DNA of 64,000 bases from GWB1-38-13 sp964488535 (lineage in GTDB: Bacteria > Patescibacteriota > Microgenomatia > UBA8517). The position numbers and the translations under genes were made by a program. Each line of letters begins with the position of its first letter. The stretch's first letter is position 1. Below the pieces are notes generated by a model that had not been told where the DNA came from, did no database searches, and saw only the letters and a program-made list of their open reading frames with translations. The stretch is from NCBI GenBank assembly GCA_964488535.1, contig CAZAUT010000004.1, forward strand, positions 6,451-70,450, in the 5' to 3' direction. Shown one piece after another: positions 34,508 through 43,056 of this stretch.

Positions 34508-35881
34508 ATGGAGACTGTATTTACAGAGTCAATTTGGGGGGATGAAGGATTTTCGGCAATTTTGTCAATGAAATCAATTCCGGAGATAATTAAAATTATC
34601 TCCCGCGACACCTCTCCCCCTTTATACAACATCACCGAACATTTGGCGTTCCAATATTTTGGAGTAAATGAAATAACCATACGCGGTTTGTCATTATTTT
34701 ACTTTCTTCTGTGTCTTCTTTTTGTATATTTGATCACCTCCATGATCTGGAGTAGAAAAACAGGACTTTTTGCTGTGGTCGCAACAGCACTCAACCCCTT
34801 CTTTTTCATTTACGCTTTTGAGGGGCGGATGTATTCAATTTTAGCCCTCGGGGTAACGGCTTCAATGTATTTTTTCCTGCGGATCTTTTCATTTAAAGGC
34901 AAACAGATCGTAAATTATATCGGTTACGTTTTTTTTACGCTCTGGGCAATATATTCACACCATTTTGCTTTTTTTGCCCTTGCTGTTCAGGGGGTTTGGA
35001 TCATAAAAGAATATTTTTCGGGAAAAAGAAAAACAGCTTTCGGGGTGGTTAAGTCGCTTGTTGTTGTTGCAGTTCTTTACGCTCCATGGCTCATACCACT
35101 GTATAACCAGATGACAATGGTCAAAGGCGGATTCTGGCTTGGTACGCCGACTTTAAACGACCTCAAGGTCTTGATTTACGACTACCTCGGACAAGGAATA
35201 AAACTTATCAATTTCAATATTCCCGCGCTTAATATGAAAATTTATGAAATCGCCCCTTATTTGGTATTTGCAACACTGCTTACCCGAAGGTGGTGGAAAA
35301 GTATTGAAAAAACGCTCTTTTTTCTGCTTTGGTTCTTTCTTCCGATCCTGATCACTTGGGGAATATCGCAAAAGTTTACATCGATATTTTTTAACCGTTA
35401 TCTTTTATATTCCATACCGGCAGCAATGATAATTTTCGCATCATGCAGAAGCAAAATATCTTTTGTTCCCCTTTTTGTGACATTGGCAGTATTTCTTATA
35501 ATTGACGTCAATTATTTTCTCACTCCCAAAAAGCTTCCCTTCAGACAGATGTCAGAGTATGTCAAGGAAACCCTCTCGCCCGGGGATTATCTTATAAATT
35601 GGAATTCTTCCGCCCACCATATTTGGGAGACAAAGTTTTACGGTATTCCCGCGCCTCTTTATATTCCCGGAGATGGGGAACTTCCCTATTATGTCGGAAC
35701 GGCCTTAATGGAGGAGTCCGATATCATAAGAGAGATTCCGAAAGGAACAGTGAGGGTTGGAGTTGTCACAAGCGGATCCTTGGACGAAGTGCAACTTTCC
35801 GGATATTCTCTATCGGATAAAATGGAGATGGGGAATTTGAAAGTGGGATGGTTTACAAAGGCACTAGGCACTAGTTACTAG
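34508..35881 (+). CDS. GT39-like multi-pass membrane glycosyltransferase
   Basis: 457 residues. ESIWGDEGFSAILS at residues 6-19 gives the catalytic acidic pair usually following the first membrane helix; here it is almost at the N-terminus, so the first helix is missing or lost. PPLYNITEHLAFQYFGVNEITIRG follows as in GT39/PMT-like enzymes. About nine helices and a soluble C-terminus. The last residues (LGTSY stop) lie inside an actaggcactagttactagg tract. TATACT is at 34488-34493. Confidence 0.75.
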   Translation: METVFTESIWGDEGFSAILSMKSIPEIIKIISRDTSPPLYNITEHLAFQYFGVNEITIRGLSLFYFLLCLLFVYLITSMIWSRKTGLFAVVATALNPFFFIYAFEGRMYSILALGVTASMYFFLRIFSFKGKQIVNYIGYVFFTLWAIYSHHFAFFALAVQGVWIIKEYFSGKRKTAFGVVKSLVVVAVLYAPWLIPLYNQMTMVKGGFWLGTPTLNDLKVLIYDYLGQGIKLINFNIPALNMKIYEIAPYLVFATLLTRRWWKSIEKTLFFLLWFFLPILITWGISQKFTSIFFNRYLLYSIPAAMIIFASCRSKISFVPLFVTLAVFLIIDVNYFLTPKKLPFRQMSEYVKETLSPGDYLINWNSSAHHIWETKFYGIPAPLYIPGDGELPYYVGTALMEESDIIREIPKGTVRVGVVTSGSLDEVQLSGYSLSDKMEMGNLKVGWFTKALGTSY

Positions 35882-36000
35882 GCACTAGAGATAGAACATA
35901 ACTCAAAACTTAAAACTCAAAAGTCAAAACTACAACTTAAAACTTAAAGGTTTTTATCTTTGAGCTTTCGTTTTGAACTTTGAACTTTGAGTTTTGAACT
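35868..36000. repeat. inverted actcaaaac word tract
   Basis: taactcaaaacttaaaactc, aaaagtcaaaactacaac, then the inverse gttttgaactttgaactttg and agttttgaac: a long imperfect hairpin immediately after the GT39 stop. Same words are in frame in the FemAB-like gene. Confidence 0.85.
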
Positions 36001-36041
36001 GGAGAGTTTGCCGCCGAAAACAGATTCATTTTATTTATTAT

Positions 36042-37544
36042 ATGCACTATATCAAACAAATAAGCAATTTATTCCACATCCCCACCTGGTTATTTGTCGT
36101 TTTGGTAGGTGTAGTAATTTTCCGTATTCCTACCCTTTTTGAACCGTATTCGTATGGGGATGAAACAATTTATTTGACACTGGGACAAGGAATAAGGCGG
36201 GGGGTAATCTTGTACAAAGACCTGCACGACAACAAACCACCTCTTCTTTATCTTACTGCTGCCATTGCCGGAAATATTTTTTGGTTCAAAGTAGTACTTC
36301 TGACAACCTCACTTCTTACAGTCACATTGTTTTGGAAATTTACGGAAAAATTATATCCAAATATAAAACAATTTCCCATGATATCGACAGTTGTATTCGC
36401 GGTTTTAACTACCTTTTCCTTCATGGAAGGAGGCGTTGCAAATGCGGAAAATTTCATGATTCTTCCGACTCTACTCGCCTTTTATATTTTACTTAACAGG
36501 GGCAATACTTACAAAAATATCTTTATTTCAGGGGTACTTTTGTCTATATCCACCCTTTATAAAGTTCCTGCGATTTTTGATGTTCCTGCGATAATTTTTT
36601 ATTGGCTTCTTTTTGTAAAATTCACAAAAAAAGATTTGTCTGCCTTGGCCAAAAAGACGGGCGTATTGCTTTTGGGGATCGCCACCCCTATTGCCTTAAC
36701 GTTTTTTTACTACACCCTAAAGGGGGCTTTCTATGAATATTTGGTCGCGGGATACTTACAAAACTTCGGCTATCTGTCAAGTTGGAGACCGGACGACAAA
36801 ACAGAGCCGTTTCTGGTTAAAAACGCCCCGCTTCTGATAAGGGCAGGAATAGTGTTTATAATCAACGCCTGTCTTTTTACTCTTCGAAAAAAAGTTGATA
36901 AAAAATTTCTTTTTCTTGTTTCGTGGATCACATTTGCCGGATTTGCCATAACACTTTCCGAAAGGCCGTACCCTCACTACCTTTTGCAGGCAGCTTCACC
37001 AATATCTTCTGTTTTTGCACTTCTTTTTACGAGCGTTTCTATGGTCCAGGTTTATTCTGTTTTGGTCTTGACAATATTTTTCTTTATTCCGATGCATTAC
37101 CGTTTTTGGCATTACAGAACAAGCTCATATTTGGGAAACTTCATCAGTTTTGCTGTTGGTAAAACAAATAAAAGTGAGTATTTTGATACTTTCGGCGGGA
37201 GAACAAGAGCCAATTACGAAATTGCGGGAATAATATCGCGAATGACAGATAAAAACGATCGCATTTTTGTCTGGGAGGACTCGGCACAGGTGTATGCAAT
37301 ATCAGGCCGTCTCCCGGCAATTAAATACACATCGGGATACCATATCACCGATTTTTCAACAATAGAAGCCGAAATTTCAAATTTGCAAAAGAACCCGCCG
37401 AAAGTTGTCGTAATTTTTCCCTCATCCAATCCCCCACCTGAATTAAACGCTTTTGTAAAAGGCAGTTACATTCTTTACAAAGAAACAGCGAACTACCAAA
37501 TATTCAAATACGCTGGAGAATATTCAAGATTTATTATTGAATAA
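36042..37544 (+). CDS. GT39-like multi-pass membrane glycosyltransferase
   Basis: 500 residues from ATG 36042; the TTG at 35994 lies in the word tract. First helix at 12-30, then PTLFEPYSYGDETIYLTLGQGIRRGVILYKDLHDNKPPLLY near residues 33-72 with the D-E pair and D-N-K-P-P motif of PMT/ArnT-like transferases, about ten helices, soluble C-terminus (IFVWEDSAQVYAISGRLP). Sugar donor unknown, probably polyprenyl-phosphate linked. Confidence 0.85.
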   Translation: MHYIKQISNLFHIPTWLFVVLVGVVIFRIPTLFEPYSYGDETIYLTLGQGIRRGVILYKDLHDNKPPLLYLTAAIAGNIFWFKVVLLTTSLLTVTLFWKFTEKLYPNIKQFPMISTVVFAVLTTFSFMEGGVANAENFMILPTLLAFYILLNRGNTYKNIFISGVLLSISTLYKVPAIFDVPAIIFYWLLFVKFTKKDLSALAKKTGVLLLGIATPIALTFFYYTLKGAFYEYLVAGYLQNFGYLSSWRPDDKTEPFLVKNAPLLIRAGIVFIINACLFTLRKKVDKKFLFLVSWITFAGFAITLSERPYPHYLLQAASPISSVFALLFTSVSMVQVYSVLVLTIFFFIPMHYRFWHYRTSSYLGNFISFAVGKTNKSEYFDTFGGRTRANYEIAGIISRMTDKNDRIFVWEDSAQVYAISGRLPAIKYTSGYHITDFSTIEAEISNLQKNPPKVVVIFPSSNPPPELNAFVKGSYILYKETANYQIFKYAGEYSRFIIE

Positions 37545-37729
37545 TGACACGTTTCTTGCGTAAGGTTTTCTGCTTTCTTATTACTTTTGACAAAGGATGC
37601 TTGTTGCCGATAACGGATCCTCTGAATTTCTTTCACATATGACCAATCTGCAAACAAAAAGGTCTTTTTCTTTAAGCTTGGAGTTATAATGACAATCTTT
37701 CAAAAAGGAAAGAAAAGAAAGTGTGGGCG

Positions 37730-37738
37730 TGGTAAAAT
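37730..37738 (+). promoter_or_regulatory. extended -10, near-leaderless start at 37748
   Basis: TGGTAAAAT at 37730-37738; ATG nine bases later. Confidence 0.5.
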
Positions 37739-37747
37739 CAAGTTAAT

Positions 37748-38161
37748 ATGAAAAAGGGAAAAAAAATAAAATCGGTAAAAATGAAAGTTGCCGGGAAGCC
37801 TTTTTCGCTTGAACTGAAGAAAAAACTGCAGGCAAAGTCCATCCCTTTTCTTTACCCGGTAATGGCAGTTATTGCACTAAATATTATTCTGATAATTTTT
37901 ATTGTTTTATCTTTGGACAAGTTGCCGCCCGAGGTTCCATTATATTACGGCCTTCCCAGAGGCGAACAGCAGCTTGCGTCTCCAGTCGAACTAATTCTCC
38001 CGCTTGCAATATCCAGCGTCTTTATTGGAATAAATGTTATGACTTCCCTTTTCATCAAACCCGTTTATATAAAAAATATTCTTTCGGTAAGCGGTGTATT
38101 TTTCTCCGTAATGGCGATAATTACCGTTGTCAGAATAATAATGGTCGTATTGGGAGTTTAA
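37748..38161 (+). CDS. small membrane protein (DUF1648-like)
   Basis: 137 residues: very basic N-terminus, three helices, and a loop LDKLPPEVPLYYGLPRGEQQLASPVELILP between helices 1 and 2. The P-x-x-V-P-x-Y/H-Y motif is like DUF1648 proteins. Function unknown; first gene before the WecA-like gene. Confidence 0.6.
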   Translation: MKKGKKIKSVKMKVAGKPFSLELKKKLQAKSIPFLYPVMAVIALNIILIIFIVLSLDKLPPEVPLYYGLPRGEQQLASPVELILPLAISSVFIGINVMTSLFIKPVYIKNILSVSGVFFSVMAIITVVRIIMVVLGV

Positions 38162-38240
38162 ACATTAATTTAATACATTACGATCCATTTAAATATCCTG
38201 CGTTCTGTATTTGCAGACAGTGTCGGGAAATTTATTTGTT

Positions 38241-39311
38241 ATGAATATTTTTGAACATATCATACTTCCTTTCTTGGTACCGTTTCTCCTGTCTTATTGG
38301 ATAACTCCATCTGTAATCAGATTTGCAGAAAAAGCGGGTATTATTGATGACCCGTCAAAAAACAAACATCCGAAAGTAATTCACACCCGCCCTACCCCGA
38401 GAGGTGGTGGAATCGCTGTCTTTTGGTCAACTTTTATTGGTATTTTAATCTTTCTTCCTTTAGACAGGCATGTTGCTGCAATACTTATAGGGGCAGCCAT
38501 ATTAACTTTGATGGGGTTTTTGGATGACAAATATAATATTAACCCCTATCTCAGAATAGGTATTCAGTTTGCAGCTGCGGCCATACCAATCGCTTCAGGC
38601 ATCGGAATTGGCTTTCTCTCCAACCCTCTGGGGGGTGGCATAATCGACCTTGCCAATCCGTATTTTTCGATTAATATTTTTGGTGTTTCGAAAAATATTT
38701 GGTTTGCAGGCGATGTTTTTGCTCTTTTTTGGATAGTTATACTGATGAATTTTCTTAACATGGGAGCTAAAGGTGTTGACGGACAGCTACCCGGTGTTGC
38801 CGGCGTTGCTGCACTATCGATTTCCGCGCTTTCTTTAAGATTTTCTGCCGACATTACCGAATGGCCTGTTATCATTTTGTCTTTAATTGTTGCCGGGGCC
38901 TTTTTTGGCTTTTTGCCGTATAACGCATTTCCGCAAAGAATAATGCCTTCATTTTCCGGATCGAATCTGGCAGGATATTATCTTGGAATACTTTCAATTC
39001 TTTCTACTACCAAAGTCGGAACCCTGTTGATCGTTTTAGGAATTCCTTTGATTGATACGGGCTACACCATTGTCCGCCGGATGGCTTCGGGAAAATCCCC
39101 TGTCTGGGGAGACAGAGGACATTTGCACCACAAACTACTGGATCTGGGGTTGTCTAAAAAACAAGTCTCTTATTTTTACTGGATATCTTCGGGGCTTCTT
39201 GGTATTTTTTCGATATTTCTTACCAGTACTTACAAATTGTATACTGTTATCGGACTGGTTGCCTTATTGGGAGGATTTTTTATAATTTATTCGAAAAAAT
39301 CACGCACGTAG
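38241..39311 (+). CDS. WecA/MraY-like polyprenyl-phosphate sugar-1-phosphate transferase
   Basis: 356 residues from ATG 38241 (the 38211 start is TTG with no support). DDPSKNKHPKVIHTRPTPRGGGIAVFW, LMGFLDDKYNINPYLRIGIQFAAA (D-D-x-x-x-I-x-P-x-x-R), ILMNFLNMGAKGVDGQLPG and the His-rich GDRGHLHHKLLDLGLSKKQ are the conserved cytoplasmic loops. HLHHKL indicates WecA/TagO rather than MraY. It starts lipid-linked glycan synthesis on undecaprenyl phosphate. Confidence 0.9.
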   Translation: MNIFEHIILPFLVPFLLSYWITPSVIRFAEKAGIIDDPSKNKHPKVIHTRPTPRGGGIAVFWSTFIGILIFLPLDRHVAAILIGAAILTLMGFLDDKYNINPYLRIGIQFAAAAIPIASGIGIGFLSNPLGGGIIDLANPYFSINIFGVSKNIWFAGDVFALFWIVILMNFLNMGAKGVDGQLPGVAGVAALSISALSLRFSADITEWPVIILSLIVAGAFFGFLPYNAFPQRIMPSFSGSNLAGYYLGILSILSTTKVGTLLIVLGIPLIDTGYTIVRRMASGKSPVWGDRGHLHHKLLDLGLSKKQVSYFYWISSGLLGIFSIFLTSTYKLYTVIGLVALLGGFFIIYSKKSRT

Positions 39312-39385
39312 ACATTGAGAACGTTTAACATCACGGCGGGGACCCTTTCAGGCAAACGGTAAAAATCAAGAAAAACAACGCCAAT

Positions 39386-40315
39386 ATGACCAATATTCTA
39401 ATACAGATGATCCGCATCACAAGACCTGTTCACTGGATTAAGAACCTTTCATTATTCGCAGCAATCTTTTTTACATCCAAACTCTTTGAACCCAGACTCT
39501 TAAATACCGTCTCGATGGCCTTTTTATCCTTCAATTTTGTGACTTCCGCTTCCTATATTCTCAACGACATAATTGATGCCGAAAAGGACAGAAACCATCC
39601 TGTGAAAAAAAACCGCCCTATCGCTTCCGGAAAACTGCCTGTTTATATTGCTGCAGTGGAAGGACTGTTTCTTTTGCTTCTTGCTTTCGTTTTTTCATAT
39701 AAACTTAATTTCCTTTTTCACCTCTCGCTCACTGCGTATGTCGTTCTGCAAATATTGTATAGCACTGTACTCAAAAATATTTCCATACTCGACATCCTTA
39801 CAATTGCTTTTGGTTTTGTTATAAGAATATATGCCGGAGCTTTTGTCATTAATGCTCACCTGTCGGTTTGGTTTCTGCTTTGTGTTATCTCGGCTGCACT
39901 CTTTCTGGCAGCAGGCAAAAGAAGATCAGAACTGAACATAACGGAATCCATCGGCGGTACTACCAGAAAGGCTCTTTCAAAGTACAGCCGGGAACTTCTC
40001 AATTCGTATGTAACAATGTTCGGTAACGCCGCCTGGCTTTCGTGGGCTTTATTTTCTTTCTTTGAATCTCCCAGGGCTTCACTTGGGATATGGCTTTTTC
40101 TGGCAGAGATATCCAAAACAACAACAATCGATAAAATATTGATGTCGACTATCCCGATTGCCATCTATGGGATTATGAGGTATGAAAGCATAATCTTCGA
40201 AGGAAAAAGCGAAGCTCCGGAAAAGATACTTATCGCGGATAGAGGACTGATGATTTCGATCTTTCTCTGGCTGGGGATAGTTTATTGGGTATTTTATGTA
40301 GCGGTAGTCCCCTAA
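39386..40315 (+). CDS. UbiA-family prenyltransferase, decaprenyl-phosphate phosphoribosyltransferase type
   Basis: 309 residues, eight or nine helices. RITRPVHWIKNLSLFAAIFF then YILNDIIDAEKDRNHPVKKNRPIASGKLP (N-D-x-x-D-x-x-x-D motif with K-K-N-R-P-I-A-S-G) matches the DPPR-synthase group that makes polyprenyl-phosphate-ribose, a precursor for arabinan-type surface sugars. A second acidic motif is degenerate (AAGKRRSELN). Next to the WecA-like gene, consistent with lipid-linked sugar supply. Confidence 0.85.
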   Translation: MTNILIQMIRITRPVHWIKNLSLFAAIFFTSKLFEPRLLNTVSMAFLSFNFVTSASYILNDIIDAEKDRNHPVKKNRPIASGKLPVYIAAVEGLFLLLLAFVFSYKLNFLFHLSLTAYVVLQILYSTVLKNISILDILTIAFGFVIRIYAGAFVINAHLSVWFLLCVISAALFLAAGKRRSELNITESIGGTTRKALSKYSRELLNSYVTMFGNAAWLSWALFSFFESPRASLGIWLFLAEISKTTTIDKILMSTIPIAIYGIMRYESIIFEGKSEAPEKILIADRGLMISIFLWLGIVYWVFYVAVVP

Positions 40316-40327
40316 GATGCCTCTAGG

Positions 40328-41197
40328 TTAATTTGTCAACTTTCCTGCCTGCGAAGCCGAAGATGTTGACGTTTTCTCGACTACTTTTGCATATTGGCTT
40401 GTGATCCATCCGATAACGTCTTTTTTAAGGCTGATCTTAAACCAGTCTCCATCCTTGTCCTCTTCAAGCAAAGAATATTCCTCTCCCGGTTTTACCTGAC
40501 CAATCTCTTTCGCTGAAGATGAAGCGCTTTCTCTTACTCTTAAAAAACCAGTCGGGGTTGAAAGAATTTTTACAATTTTTTCTACCGGTTTTTGTTCTTC
40601 TTTGATAACCTGCGGTTTAGCCTCTTCTTTCGAAAGTTTTACAATGGCGATTAATTTTAAACCTTTCTTAACATCAACTTTTATTGAACGTTCTTTATAA
40701 CCATTAAGGGAAAGTCTCAGGATGTTTTCCCCTAAAGATACGGAGCCTGAGGTGTAGGGTGTGGTTCCGACGCTGACGGAATTAATTTCCGTTTTAACAT
40801 TATCCGGATCTGTTACGATCATAATGCCAACCGAATCGTCCGACGACAACTTCTCGAAAGACAGAATTTCTCCCTCTGTTTGGTCTTCGTTTAATCCGAA
40901 ATATCTTCTCACCACAGTTTCGACACCGGAAACAAGATTAATTTTTTCCTCAAAAGCCGGAAGCGGTTCCCCGAAAGTATCGGGTATAAGCCTGAGCGTA
41001 AACTCTCCCGGTTTTCTTATCGATGAGTAGGGAGTTCTCCCCACCTCTTCACCGTTGATATAAACGGTGGATGCAGGACTTGTTTCCACCAAAAGACCTC
41101 CCGCTTTCGGAGTAACAAAGTTAAATACCGCGAGGATAACGCCCGTAACGGCAAAGACTACTAAAAGCATGCTGAAAACCAATCTCGTCCTGTTCAT
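40328..41197 (-). CDS. PEGA-domain and SH3b surface protein
   Basis: 289 residues. One N-terminal helix (LVFSMLLVVFAVTGVILAVF), two PEGA domains (GGLLVETSPASTVYINGEEVGRTPYSSI at about 33-60, and GIMIVTDPDNVKTEINSVSVGTTPYTSG at about 125-152), and an SH3b domain (TPTGFLRVRESASSSAKEIGQVKPGEEYSLLE) near 215-275. Anchored outside the membrane and probably binds cell-wall or surface-layer material. Confidence 0.88.
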   Translation of the reverse strand: MNRTRLVFSMLLVVFAVTGVILAVFNFVTPKAGGLLVETSPASTVYINGEEVGRTPYSSIRKPGEFTLRLIPDTFGEPLPAFEEKINLVSGVETVVRRYFGLNEDQTEGEILSFEKLSSDDSVGIMIVTDPDNVKTEINSVSVGTTPYTSGSVSLGENILRLSLNGYKERSIKVDVKKGLKLIAIVKLSKEEAKPQVIKEEQKPVEKIVKILSTPTGFLRVRESASSSAKEIGQVKPGEEYSLLEEDKDGDWFKISLKKDVIGWITSQYAKVVEKTSTSSASQAGKLTN

Positions 41198-41282
41198 TCT
41201 ATAGGGTATTCTTAAATATTAAATCAAGACTATAAGTTAGTACACTACTGCTAACCGAGGATTGTATCAAAGAAACTGAGGC

Positions 41283-41309
41283 TTGACAACACAAAACGAT
41301 ATCTATAAT
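41283..41309 (+). promoter_or_regulatory. hsp20 promoter
   Basis: TTGACA at 41283-41288 and TATAAT at 41304-41309 with a 15-bp spacer; the best sigma-A consensus in the window. Confidence 0.75.
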
Positions 41310-41314
41310 ATATT

Positions 41315-41341
41315 TTAGCACTCGGATAACGTAAGTGCTAA
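41315..41341 (+). promoter_or_regulatory. CIRCE operator (HrcA site) upstream of hsp20
   Basis: TTAGCACTC, nine bases, AAGTGCTAA: one mismatch to the CIRCE consensus (right arm G to A). It directly overlaps the expected transcription start, so HrcA binding would block hsp20. hrcA itself is not in the window. Confidence 0.85.
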
Positions 41342-41350
41342 TGCACTTAC

Positions 41351-41440
41351 TAGGGTAAAAGAGTAAAAAGGTAAAAGAGTAAAAGTTTAAAAATAATATT
41401 TTTACCTTTTCACCCTCTCGCTCTTTTACTCTGAGAGTTT
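41351..41440. repeat. inverted word tract (gggtaaaagagtaaaa)
   Basis: gggtaaaagagtaaaaaggt repeated, then its inverse tttttaccttttcaccctct and cgctcttttactc. Makes a long hairpin in the hsp20 leader. The same words are in frame in the epimerase gene at 33929-33975. Confidence 0.85.
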
Positions 41441-41508
41441 TGGGGTTTGCCCTTCCAAAGCTCGATATTAAAAAAAATAATATTTTAAGGTTAATTAATA
41501 TAATTGGA

Positions 41509-41559
41509 CCCTCCTACGCATAAGCAAAGCTTAAGATTGGATCAAAAAGCTACGGAGGG
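41509..41559 (+). repeat. P3-like palindrome before hsp20
   Basis: CCCTCC at 41509-41514 and GGAGGG at 41554-41559 enclose a 39-base loop. CCCTCC can also pair with the GGGGGG of the hsp20 ribosome-binding site at 41564-41569. Confidence 0.6.
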
Positions 41560-41577
41560 CGAAGGGGGGTGATACAT

Positions 41578-41982
41578 ATGGCCGATTTAGTAAAACGTGA
41601 TCCTTTCAGAAGCTTGTTTTCTTTTCCACGCTGGATGGACGATTTTGATGATCTGTCTTTTTCCGCTCAGCGCGGTCTTAAGGTCCATGAAACAGACAAA
41701 GACATTGTTGTCGAAGCCGTTGTTGCCGGAGTTCCGGCGGGCGACGTTGATATAAACGTTGACGACGGCGTCTTGACAATAAAGGCCGAAAGGTCGGAGG
41801 AAACTAAAAAGAAGGGTCTGTATAAATCATCGTCTTATCAGTATTACTACACATGCGCCCTTTCGGGTGGTGCTTGGGACAAGGCTGATGCGGATTTTGA
41901 AGACGGAGTTGTGACAATCACCATTCCAAAAACAGAAGCTGCAAAACCGAGAAAAATTACAGTAAAGGCGAAGGGAAAATAA
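41578..41982 (+). CDS. small heat-shock protein Hsp20
   Basis: 134 residues from ATG 41578, preceded by a strong GGGGGGTGAT ribosome-binding site; the GTG at 41569 is part of it. Alpha-crystallin domain from about residue 30: GLKVHETDKDIVVEAVVAGVPAGDVDINVDDGVLTIKAERSEE, then FEDGVVTITIPKTEAAKPRKITVK with the I-P-K-T tail, lacking only an IXI anchor. ATP-independent chaperone holding unfolded proteins. Regulated by CIRCE. Confidence 0.93.
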   Translation: MADLVKRDPFRSLFSFPRWMDDFDDLSFSAQRGLKVHETDKDIVVEAVVAGVPAGDVDINVDDGVLTIKAERSEETKKKGLYKSSSYQYYYTCALSGGAWDKADADFEDGVVTITIPKTEAAKPRKITVKAKGK

Positions 41983-41983
41983 C

Positions 41984-42190
41984 AAGATATTAAGATACTA
42001 AGATATTGAGATATTAAGATATCGGGCGAAAGCGAAAAGGTAAGAGTTGTATGTAGAAAAGGTAGAAATGGTAAAAAAGTATCCAGAACTGGAAAGTGGT
42101 TAATGGGCAAAAGAAAGTAGTTAAAGAAATTAGAAAATTGAAAACAAATTTCTAATTTCCTTTTTCAATTACTGTTTTCAAATTTCCAAC
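41984..42190. repeat. word tracts after hsp20
   Basis: gatattaagatactaagata words, then ttagaaaattgaaaacaaat with its inverse tttttcaattactgttttca. Shares gatatta words with 55617-55660. Confidence 0.75.
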
Positions 42191-42203
42191 AACATTTTTC
42201 GTT

Positions 42204-42234
42204 GAAAAACTCCACCCATGCGGTGGGGTTTTTC
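42204..42234 (+). terminator. rho-independent terminator
   Basis: gaaaaactccacc, loop catgc, ggtggggtttttc: a 12-bp stem with a T-run, between hsp20 and tRNA-Cys. The best terminator seen in the window. Confidence 0.85.
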
Positions 42235-42251
42235 ATTTGGTTAAAGATAAT

Positions 42252-42258
42252 GTAAAAT
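42252..42258 (+). promoter_or_regulatory. -10 box for tRNA-Cys
   Basis: TAAAAT at 42253-42258 preceded by TG; tRNA starts nine bases on. Confidence 0.55.
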
Positions 42259-42267
42259 ATACTCCGT

Positions 42268-42341
42268 GGCCGGATGGTGAAGTGGCCTAACACGACGGTC
42301 TGCAAAACCGTTACTCGCGGGTTCAACTCCCGCTCCGGCCT
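42268..42341 (+). tRNA. tRNA-Cys (GCA)
   Basis: 74 nt. Acceptor GGCCGGA pairs with TCCGGCC; anticodon stem ACGGT/ACCGT around CTGCAAA gives anticodon GCA; T arm GCGGG-TTCAACT-CCCGC. Discriminator base is T, a Cys identity element. CCA is not encoded. Confidence 0.95.
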
Positions 42342-42453
42342 CAAGAAATTTATCTTACTTCTTTATTTTTTACTCTTTGAAGAGAATCAAGAGTGTTGTT
42401 TTCAAATTTTTCTTCTCCTACCATACCAATAGTAATTATAATAGTCTATCCCT

Positions 42454-42669
42454 TTATTCCAATTCGTCCCTCAACTTCTCTCCTTCAAACGGAAGTTTGA
42501 ACATTGGGGCAAGAAGGCAGACATCAAAAAGAGCTGTAAAAAACGGCAAAAGGCCGATTACAACAAGAACAGGTGAAACAAAAAGTCCCATCGCCGTTAT
42601 CAACGAACCGCCCAAAAAACGAACTGTTCTTCCGTCGCCTGACGCCATGTACTTAAGAATTTTTTTCAT
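42454..42669 (-). CDS. small DUF2892 (YgaP-like) membrane protein
   Basis: 71 residues. MKKILKYMASGDGRTVRFLGGSLITAMGLFVSPVLVVIGLLPFFTALFDVCLLAPMFKLPFEGEKL: M-A-S-x-x-G-R, two helices, and the P-x-x-T-x-x-x-x-C-L-x-A-P-x-F pattern of DUF2892. Here without the rhodanese domain. Function unknown. Confidence 0.8.
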   Translation of the reverse strand: MKKILKYMASGDGRTVRFLGGSLITAMGLFVSPVLVVIGLLPFFTALFDVCLLAPMFKLPFEGEKLRDELE

Positions 42670-43056
42670 ATTCCTCTTCTCTATTAATAACGAATGTTCG
42701 GTGTGTTTACAGATCGCACTTAATTTACGATGGAACCAATGGACCTAAAGTTTAATATATAGTTTATTCAAAATACAGAGCTGAAAACGGTAAGACACGG
42801 TTATATTAAGTTGTCCCTTTTATTGACCTCGTCGAAATGTTTGCGTATATTCCAAAACCATGTAGGCTGTGTACAACCAGACAACCCGCGTATTCTAATC
42901 TCATTGTCCATAATGCGAAACTGTTTCACTCAGGAAGTCAAAAAAAATCAAAAAACCTATGTTTCACCCTTTGAATCCCGCCGTGGTGTCTAATTTCAAC
43001 CAGAGCATCTAAGTCGTCTTAAAAAGACAACTCCGCCTCTGGTCTTTTTGTAAAGC
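42670..43056 (+). other. gene-free stretch with a terminator-like or pseudoknot-like structure
   Basis: No gene found in about 390 bp. At the right end aaaaagac (43020-43027) pairs with gtcttttt (43042-43049), a terminator-like hairpin with T-run. ACCAGAG at about 42999-43005 can pair with CTCTGGT at 43037-43043, which would compete with it. Could be an attenuator or the end of an unrecognised small RNA. Confidence 0.4.

Noticed and set aside
42811..42993. 60-residue plus-strand frame before the M23 gene
   Set aside because: No protein-like composition or start signal; the region looks like structured or non-coding DNA.
42760..43050. tmRNA, RNase P RNA or SRP RNA
   Set aside because: No GAGGAAAGTCC-type, GGAAGCAGCC-type or acceptor/T-arm sequence could be found on either strand.
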